Source: Populus alba
Taxonomy: Eukaryota > Streptophyta > Magnoliopsida > Malpighiales > Salicaceae
NCBI RefSeq assembly: GCF_005239225.2
Contig: NC_133293.1
Location: forward strand, 1,426,001 to 1,490,000
Direction: 5' to 3'
Length of the DNA: 64,000 nucleotides
Under the pieces are notes generated by a model. It made no database searches. It was not told the origin of the DNA and saw only the letters and a program-made list of their open reading frames with translations. Positions within the stretch are counted from its first letter, which is position 1. Each line of letters begins with the position of its first letter. This document shows, piece after piece, positions 55,911-64,000 of this stretch. A program made the position numbers and the translations under genes.

Positions 55911-56589
55911 CTAGTTTAGACAAACTCAGATTTTTTTCTTAACAAGAATGAGAGAATTTCATTAATGAAATGAAATGTACAAGAAACCTTAGTACAAACT
56001 GAAACTAGACAAGACCAACTCCCACATTAGGAAACTATTAGAATTCTAAATTTTTGTTGCAATGTATCATCGAACTCTTTTTGGATACGGGAAAAATATA
56101 AATAAGTTCATTCTTAAAAGATAAATAACCAATATTTTTTATTATATCAATTAATTTAATTTTAAAGTTATTCTTCCAAATAAATATTTATAACACCTCG
56201 CTACATCAATAATCACTAAACTTTTTTGTTTTTAAGAACAAGATTTACAAAAATGCAAAAAATTTAGTGTTGAGGAGTACCTAGTAGTATCCTAGTTACT
56301 ATTATTTTTGAAGAGAAAAAAAAAGAAGAAGAAGAAAATTAATGACCCATTTTAGAATTTTTTTTTCTATTTGTTTTTATTTTTTTATTTTAAATTATCC
56401 AAAAAATAATTAATTATATATTATTAATTACTTTATAAACACCTTAAAATTCCTTTCTTTTTATGCATGCTTTAATTTTATCAAAGACAAATTATTCATA
56501 ATAATACTAAATAGTTAATTTTATAATAAAAAAAATTATTTTAACTGTTGCCAATATCATCATCTTTAAAATTAACATTATTTTGAAAA

Positions 56590-56730
56590 GTCTTTTTGTT
56601 TAAATTTAATTTTTTTATTTTTCTAGATTATTTTGATGTACTAATATTAAAATATTTTTTAAAAAAATTTTATTTTAATATATTTTAAAATAATTTTATT
56701 TTTTTATAAAAAAAAAAACAACCATAATAA
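56590..56730 (-). repeat. AT-rich MITE-like repeat, copy 8 (partial)
   Basis: TAGATTATTTTGATGTACTA, ATATTAAAATATTTTTTAA and TTTTAATATATTTTAAAATA match the complement of the family centre. Confidence 0.5.
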
Positions 56731-57199
56731 AGATTGATTGGGCAGACAGGTGGTACTGCTGGCAAGATCACTGGCTTCAAGAAAAAGAATCTGTGCTGAG
56801 CTGTGAAATTGTTGAATCGTAGCAGCAGCTAGGATATCTGCTCTGCCGTCTATACAGCAACTAGCCGTATGTATGAACGACACATAAGCCTGGAAAAAAG
56901 TGATGTCCTTTTTTCTTGTTTATTAGCTCCATTCTGCTGCAACGTTTCATCCTTCTTTCATGTCTATCTTTTATTTTTATTTTGTTCTTTTCATAGTTTA
57001 GGAGGTCACTTGCTTGTGGAAAACATCAATGTCTACTACCTCGCTGCTTTTACCAAGCATCTCTTGCTGTTATCATTTGTTGTCTTTTTTCTCTCCATCC
57101 AATCCGGAAAGGAAAATTAAATCATACTTCTTTCTTTCTTTTTTTTTTTTATTTAAGAAAAAAAATTATTTAATTTTTATAATATTAATTAAAACATAT

Positions 57200-57670
57200 A
57201 CTAAAAATTGCTCAGCTTTTCACTGTAACAATCCACAGTGAAATGTTGAGCTGTAATTTTTTTGTTTATTTGTTGAGCTATTTTTAAAAAAAAAAAACTA
57301 TTTTTTTCTATGCCTTTTAGTTTTTTTTTCTTCTTTTTTTTATTTTTCTTTTAATATTTTTTTTAATTTAGTTTGTTAATATTGATTTTTTTATTTAGTT
57401 ATCAAACTTTCATAACACTGATCTCGAGTTTAACAGGTTAATTTGGTTTCACGAGTTAAACTAGGATTTTTTTTTTGTCTTTTTTAAATTAATTTTTTTC
57501 ATTTATTTTAGTTTGTTAATATTAAATTTTTTTCTATTTAGTTATTAAACTTTCATAATACATATCTCAGGTTTCACGTTTAACTTAATTATAAACTAAA
57601 AAAAAAAAGGTTTTTATTCTACCTCTTCTTACAAAGCACTATTCATTAGAATAGTGCTTTGCTTTTTTTT
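57200..57670 (+). repeat. T-rich repeat fragment related to block A
   Basis: Contains TTTAGTTTGTTAATATTGAT, ATTTAGTTATCAAACTTTCA, TAACACTGATCTCGAGTTTA and ACAGGTTAATTTGG, then a second module (57490-57600) with the same words. These are the modules of 42.7-44.7 kb. Both edges carry inverted repeats (TTCACTGTAACAATCCACAG TGAA near 57218-57242, and 57632-57661). Confidence 0.7.
57632..57661. repeat. Perfect 13-bp hairpin
   Basis: CAAAGCACTATTC (57632-57644), loop ATTA, GAATAGTGCTTTG (57649-57661), followed by a T run on the plus strand. It looks like a terminator-style stem plus T tract, but sits in a repeat, not after a gene. Confidence 0.93.
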
Positions 57671-59013
57671 TTTTTTTTTTAATGGGGGTTAATTACTTTA
57701 GATACAATAACTTCATCTAAGCTAGATTTCTATATGTTCTTCCTCTCCTCCTCCTCCTTCTCTATAGACAATTTTACATTCAAGAAACACGTAAGCATAT
57801 CGATAATTTTTATGGGTTTTCTTCTTAATGACGGGTCAAATTTTGTAATTGCCCATAGAAAATGAAACCTTTATTCGATAATCAGGTAAGCTCGTTCTTT
57901 CACTTCAAAGATATTTCATTTTCATGACCATAAAACTGACGTGGCTTCTTGAATTAGGTGGCGATAATCTTCTTTCAGAGAACAACTGGCTGAGTACGTG
58001 TCATGATTGCAGACATTAATCAACTTTCGATAAGCATGAAAATGAAGAGTAAGAGAACAGCCTACTGTGTATTAATGTCGTGTGTGCATGGTTTAGTATT
58101 CTCTCATGCAATGCTTTCTCTCGTGTTAGTCTATGACAGGTTAGGTCTAACTATGGGATAAAAGTTGGAAAAATACACAAAAAGGATTGACCCATCGCTG
58201 GCTATTAGGGTTCGATAGCGTGTGCTGCCTCTCCCGTGCATGGTCAAGATTAATAATAGAGCATACAATAAAAACAAAAACAAAACTATACTTAATTAAT
58301 TCATAAAACAAGGATTGAAAACGACGTCCTTTTAAAATTAATAATCTCTACGAATTAGATGCATTAGTGTGACGAAGAAAATTAATAAGCAACATTACAA
58401 GAGAATTAGAAATGTATTTAACGCCTTAATGGAGTTAGAGAGTTCTCTGATTTGATTTTAATTTTTTTGAATAAATATTCTAATTTTTTTTTATCGTGAA
58501 TTCTAATATTTAACCTTCTGAGTTTGAGTTTCCATCAAACTCTTTTTTTATTATTTTAATTTTGATCATAATTATATATTTTTAAAATAAAATAAGTATT
58601 TTTTATGTAATTAATTAATCATACGTTACTACATGATTTGGAAAGCACCCTTTACATGTTTTATCGCTTTCTTCATGTATTTTTTTTTTATTAATGTGGA
58701 TGTCCAAGTTGATTTATTCACATCTTAACTTAATCTCATCAGTTTTAAAATTAAAAATTATATAAATCTCTAATGATATGAGAAGACTCGAACTTATAAC
58801 TATTAAAAAAATAAATTTAAGATCTGATCATAATTATTTCTAAAAATTTCCTTGTATCTTTATCATTATTACTAGTCCCTACTAGAATTTTATAAGACAT
58901 CATATCATGAACATGAATTGTAATAGAAATCTATGAAAACACCCTTCATCCCTATCTCCATGAATTTATCCTAAAAGTAATGTCAAGCAAAGTTAATGTA
59001 GTATATATAGAAT

Positions 59014-59049
<36 letters not shown>

Positions 59050-59284
59050 AACACAATTCGGGTACGGAGATCCGTCAAATTTAAGGATACTTTTTATCTA
59101 CTTTCGTGATGAGTCTATCCCGGTCTCAGCCTTTATAGACATAAAAATCATTTTTTACCTACCCTCATTCAAACAAATGAAGGCTAGGCCTTATGAACAT
59201 AATTGCAATCCGTATTCGTGAAGCCCGTCTCTATAATTAACAAAAATAAAAAAATTACATTAATCAGAATTGTGACACTAATAC

Positions 59285-59465
59285 CTAAGTGTTTGTTTAG
59301 TAATTTGATTGAAGATGATTTTATAAAAGTTTTTTTTAATTGTTAATATATTTAAATGATATTTTTTAAAAAAAAATTTATTTTTTATAAAAATACATTA
59401 AAAAACAAAAAAATATATTAATTTAATATATTTTAAAACAATAATTTTAAATAACAAGCTTAATA
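59285..59465 (+). repeat. AT-rich MITE-like repeat, copy 9
   Basis: AAGTGTTTGTTTAGTAATTT, AAAAGTTTTTTTTAATTGT, ATACATTAAAAAACAAAAA and ATATATTAATTTAATATATT; ends near AACTTTACCAAGATC. Confidence 0.55.
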
Positions 59466-59509
59466 ACTTTACCAAGATCAAAATAAACGAGTTATGACAC
59501 TTCCGAGAG

Positions 59510-59680
59510 ATAATATTAGTGTTTGAGAATGAATTTTAATTTATTTTTTGTTAGAATTTTAATATATTTTTAAATTGTTTTAATTTTGATGATTTTAAAA
59601 AATATATTATTTTAATATTGTTTCAGTAAAAAATAATAAAATAATAAAATAAAACACCTTACTTTAACGTACCCTCGAAA
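59510..59680 (+). repeat. AT-rich MITE-like repeat, copy 10
   Basis: TAGTGTTTGAGAATGAATTT, TTAATATATTTTTAAATTG, ATTATTTTAATATTGTTTCA and AATAAAACACCTTACTTTAA; the terminal GTGTTTG and AAACACC words are consistent with the family. Confidence 0.5.
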
Positions 59681-59823
59681 ACTGAATGGTGGCAGTAGAA
59701 GCAGTAAATAGGAATTCAAAATATATCAGAGTAGGTCCAATAAAACAGAAAAGGCCAAAAAAACAAACGATAAGAGAAGAGTAATAAAGAAAATGGAAAA
59801 TGAAATGGAAACTAGAAACAGGT

Positions 59824-59830
59824 ACGTGGC
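59824..59830 (+). promoter_or_regulatory. ABRE-like ACGTGGC element upstream of the FLZ gene
   Basis: ACGTGGC, the core bound by bZIP factors of the abscisic-acid response, lies 229 bp before the ATG. FLZ genes are reported to respond to sugar and ABA signals, so the context is sensible, but a 7-base word can occur by chance. Confidence 0.4.
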
Positions 59831-59869
59831 AAATAACGAGCACTATAAGTCAAATCGTCCTTGGTACAT

Positions 59870-59890
59870 CTTCTTCTTCTTCTTCTTCCT
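59870..59890. repeat. (TTC)n repeat in the FLZ promoter or leader
   Basis: CTTCTTCTTCTTCTTCTTCC-type pyrimidine repeat about 165 bp before the start codon; such tracts are common in plant leaders. Confidence 0.85.
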
Positions 59891-60052
59891 GGCTGTGAAT
59901 GGACCCGCCAATCCATCCCTTTTTTACCATTCCCTTCTATTTATTTCCCTAAAATCTCTCCTAAATTAGAAGGAAAAATGAAAAACACTTTCCTGTTCCT
60001 TCACCTCCACAAAACCACAATCCTTTTCTGAAGGTTGATTTTATAATGAGAT

Positions 60053-60609
60053 ATGGTGGGTTTAAGCATAGTTTTGGAGACCCCGGAGAGTGGTAGTGCC
60101 CTGCAAGTCATCAACAAAGTTACCATGATGATCAACAGCAAACCTACTTCGCCTCCTCGTCTTTCTTCTTCTAGAAATCATTCCCCACGCTTCTCTTTTC
60201 CAGTCCCCACTTTTCTTGATCGGTGTTTCTTTTGTGGACAGAAACTCTCGCCTGGCAAGGATATCTACATGTACAAGTAAGTAATGCGCTGGATCTTGCT
60301 GGTGTGTTTATTAACCTTCAAGACTTCATATGTTCTTGTTTCTGTACAGAACCCAGATCTTTATATCGTTTTTTGATTTGAATTTATTCTTGATTTGTGG
60401 AGTATAGAGGAGACAGGGGGTTTTGCAGTGTGGAGTGCAGGTGCAGGCAGATATTTATGGATGAAGAAGAGACACTGAGGAAAGAGAACTGCTCATTTGC
60501 TGCAATGAAACCAACTGGTGCTTCTGCTTCTGCTAAAACTGCTTCTTCAACTGCTGCTTCCCGTCACCGCAAAGGCACAAGGAACCGAGAGGGTGGTTTT
60601 GCGTACTGA
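60053..60609 (+). CDS. FCS-like zinc finger (FLZ/DUF581) protein, two exons
   Basis: Exon 1 (60053-60276) and exon 2 (60408-60609) join in phase 2 to give 141 aa. The donor is GTAAGT at 60277; the acceptor AG at 60406-60407 follows a T-rich stretch. The splice rebuilds Lys75 and restores an uninterrupted FLZ domain (about residues 54-100): FLDRCFFCGQKL (Cys58, Cys61), GKDIYMYKGDRGFC (Cys81) and SVECR (Cys85), then a helix QIFMDEEE. FLZ proteins are plant-specific and bind SnRK1 kinase subunits as scaffolds in energy and stress signalling; that role is family knowledge, not shown here. The N-terminus MVGLSIVLETPESG is typical of one FLZ subgroup; the Ser/Thr/Ala-rich tail ends EGGFAY. The ATG at 60053 is the first in frame with the conserved start. 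No defects are seen. Confidence 0.93.
60277..60407 (+). other. Intron of the FLZ gene
   Basis: 131 bp, GTAAGTAATG to GGAGTATAG. It interrupts the FLZ domain right after the DIYMY stretch. In-frame stops (TAA at 60278) show it must be removed for a full zinc finger. Confidence 0.9.
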
Positions 60610-61697
60610 TGAAAGCCTTGACGATACAGGTCTTTTGTTTCCAGTTTTGCCCTTGTTGCTTTTTGTAATGACATTGCTGTCCCCTGCCGATTTGCTCCAA
60701 GCACAGGAGGGTATGTAATTATAAGTTCTTAGCCCCCACGTATCTATGGATGGAGCCCATGGGTTCCTTGCCCAGAAAGTAAGGACAGTAACGTATTTAT
60801 GGCCATCTAAACGTGATTAATTGATACACCGAGTTCTGGTTTTTGAATCAATTTTTCATATTTTATTAATTACCAAGGTTAATTAGATTTTTCATTTTCT
60901 TGGGACAAAAACAACATATATTTGAAAAGATAAATAGATTTATCTTTTTAAAATCATGTTTTTTCAAAATCACTTGTGTAGTTAACCTGCTAAAACGCAA
61001 ATGACTCAATATTAAAACCTGAGCGCAATTTGATCAAGTTTTTTTTTAATTATTTTTTAAAATAATCTTAGTTCTTTTTTTAAAAAAAAAGATGTAGTTT
61101 TGAATAAATATTTTTTTAAAAAAAATTGACTCCAATCATCTTGCTAATTTATATGTTAAACTCACTCATTATTGATGATATAGACATCAATAATTGTAAA
61201 ATACGTGATTATCTTTCTTACGAGTGATTAGTCTTGTTTTAGTGTTTAAGATGTCTTTCGATTTCTTTGACAAGAGCTAGGATAAGAGAACAATGGAACT
61301 TAGTTAAATTATTGGATTCTTCTGATCGGATGCGCATTTTAGTATAGTTGTAGAGGGGATACAATGGATTACGCACTGAGAGGGAACAATTTTGTAGTAT
61401 GTGATAATGCTGGTGGATCCATTCTTGGATTTCTAACAAAATATACATATACGATAAAATGTTAAATTTAAAATTTATTTAAGAATTTCAAAGGTGTTGA
61501 TAAATAAATCTAGAATTGTTTAAGATTTATATGAAAATTATTTAAAGATTATATGTTCTTTTTATCTTTGAATGATTGTTTCAAGCTTAAGTATAGCAAA
61601 TCACAAATTATTCAAATCTTCAGCATCTAATGGTAATTTATATAAACTACCAATAAAAAATCTTCTAAACTCTTTTAAGAGAGAACGATTATAAGTG
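60610..61697. other. Intergenic, downstream of the FLZ gene
   Basis: The first 150 bp may hold the 3' UTR. The rest is AT-rich with no recognised gene. The minus-strand open frame 61448-61239 (69 codons) has no motif, but the less AT-rich patch 61240-61450 may belong to an old element. Confidence 0.45.
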
Positions 61698-62320
61698 TGT
61701 TTGGTATTGTGGTAACTGTTATAGTTGTGGTTTAAAAAAAATTATTTTATAAAATATACTTTTAGTTGAGGTTGGTTTGAAAAAATATATATTTGGTTAA
61801 AACTGTGGTTGAAATTGAGGTTGAACAAAAGGTAGTTTAATGTGTTTGTTTAAGAATGCTTTTGAAATTGAGGTCATAAAATAATTTTTAAAAATATATA
61901 TTAATATTGATGGTTTTTAATTTAAATATTATAGATTTAACTATTACTATTATATCATGAAATAAATAATACTTTATATAAAATATTTTTTTAACACTAG
62001 TTTTTCGAATAAAACACAATTAAAAATAAAAAAAAAAATTATTTTGTTAGGTCAGACTCGATTCAATGCATTTTTAGCTTTGAACTGGACTGGTTCAGCC
62101 GGAACAGTGGAGCTCCACTATTCACGTAAATAGTGGAGCATGCCTCCACTGTTTATGAGTTTTCCTAGCACAAAAAACAGCTCTTTGCTGCTTTTTGTAA
62201 ACCTGTGGTTGTGCCACAATTAATGGTAGGGCCGACCAGTATAAATATGTTGTTTAGTATTACCAAACGGTTGAGTTGTTGTTGTTGCTTCAAACGCAGA
62301 AGCAACCACGTAAACAAACA
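61698..62320. mobile_element. Second copy of the MITE-like non-autonomous element
   Basis: TGTTTGGTATTGTGGTAACT at the left and GAAGCAACCACGTAAACAAA then CA at the right form an imperfect inverted repeat. Internal words match the copy at 27845-28716 in order, including GTTGAACAAAA, GATTTAACTATTACTAT, GGTCAGACTCGATTCAATGC and TCCACTATTCACGT. It lacks the TG run and is about 250 bp shorter. I could not define a target-site duplication. Confidence 0.7.
62112..62139. repeat. Perfect 11-bp hairpin inside the MITE-like element
   Basis: GCTCCACTATT (62112-62122), loop CACGTA, AATAGTGGAGC (62129-62139). The loop carries ACGT. The other element copy has a related but imperfect version near 28472-28500. 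Confidence 0.92.
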
Positions 62321-63824
62321 GACCTATGTCTTAGAGTTTTAGCTCTTTTTTTTTTTTTGTGTTTTAGATATTTATGTATTGTACTTTACTCACCCTAACA
62401 TCACTACTCATAGGAAATAAAAGGTATAGTGTTCTATTTATAGGGAAATCTAAAAACCCTATAAATGACATATATCAATTTTACCCTCAAATAATATCAC
62501 ATATTATTTTAGATTAATTTACAAAATTTATTCAATAAAGTCCTTACTTGATTGTTTCTAGGTCTAGAATTATAATTCTTTGTATTAATTACATTCTAGT
62601 TTTTAATTTCTAAAGTTTATTTACAATCAAGTTACACTTGATTAATTATCTCTTTTTAATTTCTGACCAATGGTTTTTATATGTGTGACTCATTCGGTTT
62701 CTTAGTAAATTGACCCAAATATAAATCACAATCCTAAATAAAATAGAATTAAATAAATAAATTTATTATTAATTCAATAATTGATTGATTTATATTTGAA
62801 GATCAAATAAAATGTTTTGCAACCTGTCATGATCCCCTAAATATTATGAAAGTCATAAGAGTTTTGACTTAACCTTTTAATGATCAGTTTCTCAATGTAA
62901 TTATTATTCATTCATCAATAATGTTTCGATTTACATGTTATAGAATGGAGTGTGTATACTCTATCAAATCATATTTGTTATCAACACTATAATCATTGAT
63001 TATTTAAATAAGATTTGAAATTATTTTCAAAAATTTCATTCCACATTTAAAAGGGATTTACAATCAATATTATTTGAAAATAGATTAAACATTTTCTTTA
63101 ATTCACCAAATGTTATGAATCATCTCTTGATTACTTAAATATTTTCATATAGTTTATGTTATACCCAATATATGTTCATTTATTACTCTTGATTAGGACA
63201 ACTTGTATCATGATCAAAATATAACATTCTTTATATAAAATAACTTAGTGATCTCAAGTATAAGGATCACTTGCACAACCATCACATGAACCTTTCCATG
63301 AACACAAGTGATCTCTCCATATGGAATTCTCATGCATGTTAGTTCAATGTACATATTATTTGACAAATATCTATATATTAGTTCTACGTATTCCTCATAC
63401 CTTAGTTTATGAGAATAACAATTTCATTTCATAAAGAAAAGAACTTAATATGTATCAATTTCAACAACTCTAATTAATATATATTTTTAATAGAATATTG
63501 ACAAGGAACATTTAGGAATAATACTTTGATGCAATAGAAATCCTATAATTATAACAACTTTATAATTTTTTTTTGCAAAATATTTTTATCCCAAAAACTC
63601 TCTTTACTTTAGATTATTAATAAAATATTTGATGAATATTAAAAATAAATAAGTTTTTATTAATAAATTAAATATATATACATGCAAAAAAAATCAGAGC
63701 ATTTTCTCGTTTTCCAACTCAAGTAAGATGAACTGAAATGAAGTGAGAACAATAAGATAACACAAGGCGCATAACCCAGTTGAGATGCACCAATCTCGAA
63801 GAACACGGGATAGTTAGGGGTGAT
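62321..63824. other. Intergenic, AT-rich; possibly an old LTR-element remnant
   Basis: No coding region. The style of the sequence (CACCCTAACATCAC, TCTATTTATAGGGAAA, ATAGAATGGAGTG) looks like a decayed LTR or untranslated region, but there is no second copy in the window to prove it. Confidence 0.35.
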
Positions 63825-64000
63825 CATTTTCGGTTCGATTCGGTTTTTGCCTAAAAAAACCAACCAAACCGAATTATATTTTTTACAAAAAAATCAACCA
63901 AAACCGAACCGAAACCGAGTCAAACCGACCGGTTTCGGTTCGGTTTGGTTCGGTTTTTTATGTTAAAAAACCGAGAAAACCTATAATATATTTTGGGTTG
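63825..64000. repeat. CGGTT-rich repeat, runs off the window edge
   Basis: GGTTCGATTCGGTTTTTG, AACCAACCAAACCGAATT, AACCGAACCGAAACCGAG and ACCGACCGGTTTCGGTTC. Both orientations of the word occur, giving a large imperfect inverted repeat. It is related in composition to 42090-42420. Confidence 0.8.

Larger units (their letters stand above)
53291..57199. other. Intergenic, no gene seen; repeats
   Basis: Holds a GA microsatellite (53527-53556), TTC repeats (54565-54590), a TA run (55594-55612), MITE-like repeats (about 55715-55910 and 56590-56725) and generic AT-rich DNA. The open frame 56869-57120 (83 codons) shows no motif. Confidence 0.5.
57671..60052. other. Intergenic, upstream of the FLZ gene
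   Basis: Mostly AT-rich, no gene. It has an ATT microsatellite (59020-59048) and two MITE-like repeats within 800 bp of the FLZ start (about 59285-59465 and 59510-59680). A patch at 57880-58220, with less AT-rich sequence and GTACGTGTCATGATTGC-type words, has no clear frame. Confidence 0.5.

Noticed and set aside
57632..57680. Rho-independent-style terminator (stem plus T run)
   Set aside because: The form matches, but the context is a eukaryotic repeat with no gene ending there.
1..64000. A previously undescribed multi-gene system
   Set aside because: After reading both strands I can support only two host genes far apart and unrelated in role; all other coding signals belong to known transposon classes. 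The unusual features are structural repeats, not a gene system.

Overview
The window looks like nuclear DNA of a dicot tree, most likely Populus or another Salicaceae. Three things point there: strongly AT-rich intergenic DNA, plant-type split genes, and an AT-rich MITE family with GTGTTTGG-like termini that I associate with poplar sequence. The genus is an inference; no search was possible. I see no bacterial, organellar, CRISPR or tRNA/rRNA features.

Only two ordinary host genes can be supported. One is a two-exon MATE-family efflux transporter on the + strand (coding exons 32211-32255 and 32366-33820, 499 aa, DTX55-like), with a TATA box and a CT-repeat leader. The other is a small two-exon FLZ (FCS-like zinc finger, DUF581) gene on the + strand (60053-60276 and 60408-60609, 141 aa), with an ABRE-like ACGTGGC motif upstream.

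Most of the rest is layered, decaying transposable elements. From left to right these are: a Ty3/gypsy element on the - strand (977-7510), with both LTRs, PBS, PPT and recognisable gag, RT, RNase H and integrase remnants; an LTR-type element of unclear class (about 12030-16645), whose long direct repeats contain a minisatellite of about 65 bp; a Ty1/copia element on the + strand (17253-21358) with short LTRs; a CACTA (En/Spm) element on the + strand (22321 to about 25798), with its 5' terminus, transposase-associated domain, transposase remnant and DUF4216-like part, but no visible 3' terminus; a 302-bp tandem duplication (25671-26274) that joins the CACTA gene end to a putative tRNA-derived SINE; and a truncated second copia (about 26410-30340) interrupted by a 0.87-kb MITE-like element. 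Beyond the MATE gene lies a structurally complete copia on the - strand (36043-40862) with a perfect 5-bp target-site duplication, GGCTT.

The right third (42.7-58 kb) is dominated by T-rich, strand-asymmetric repeat blocks with inverted repeats, possibly old non-autonomous Helitrons, plus microsatellites and AT-rich MITE-like repeats. A second copy of the MITE-like element that interrupts copia II lies just downstream of the FLZ gene.

I found no convincing new multi-gene system. The best leads are structural: the SINE/CACTA tandem duplication, the LTR-borne minisatellite with different copy numbers in its two LTRs, the hairpin-rich T-rich repeats, and the nested insertion in copia II.
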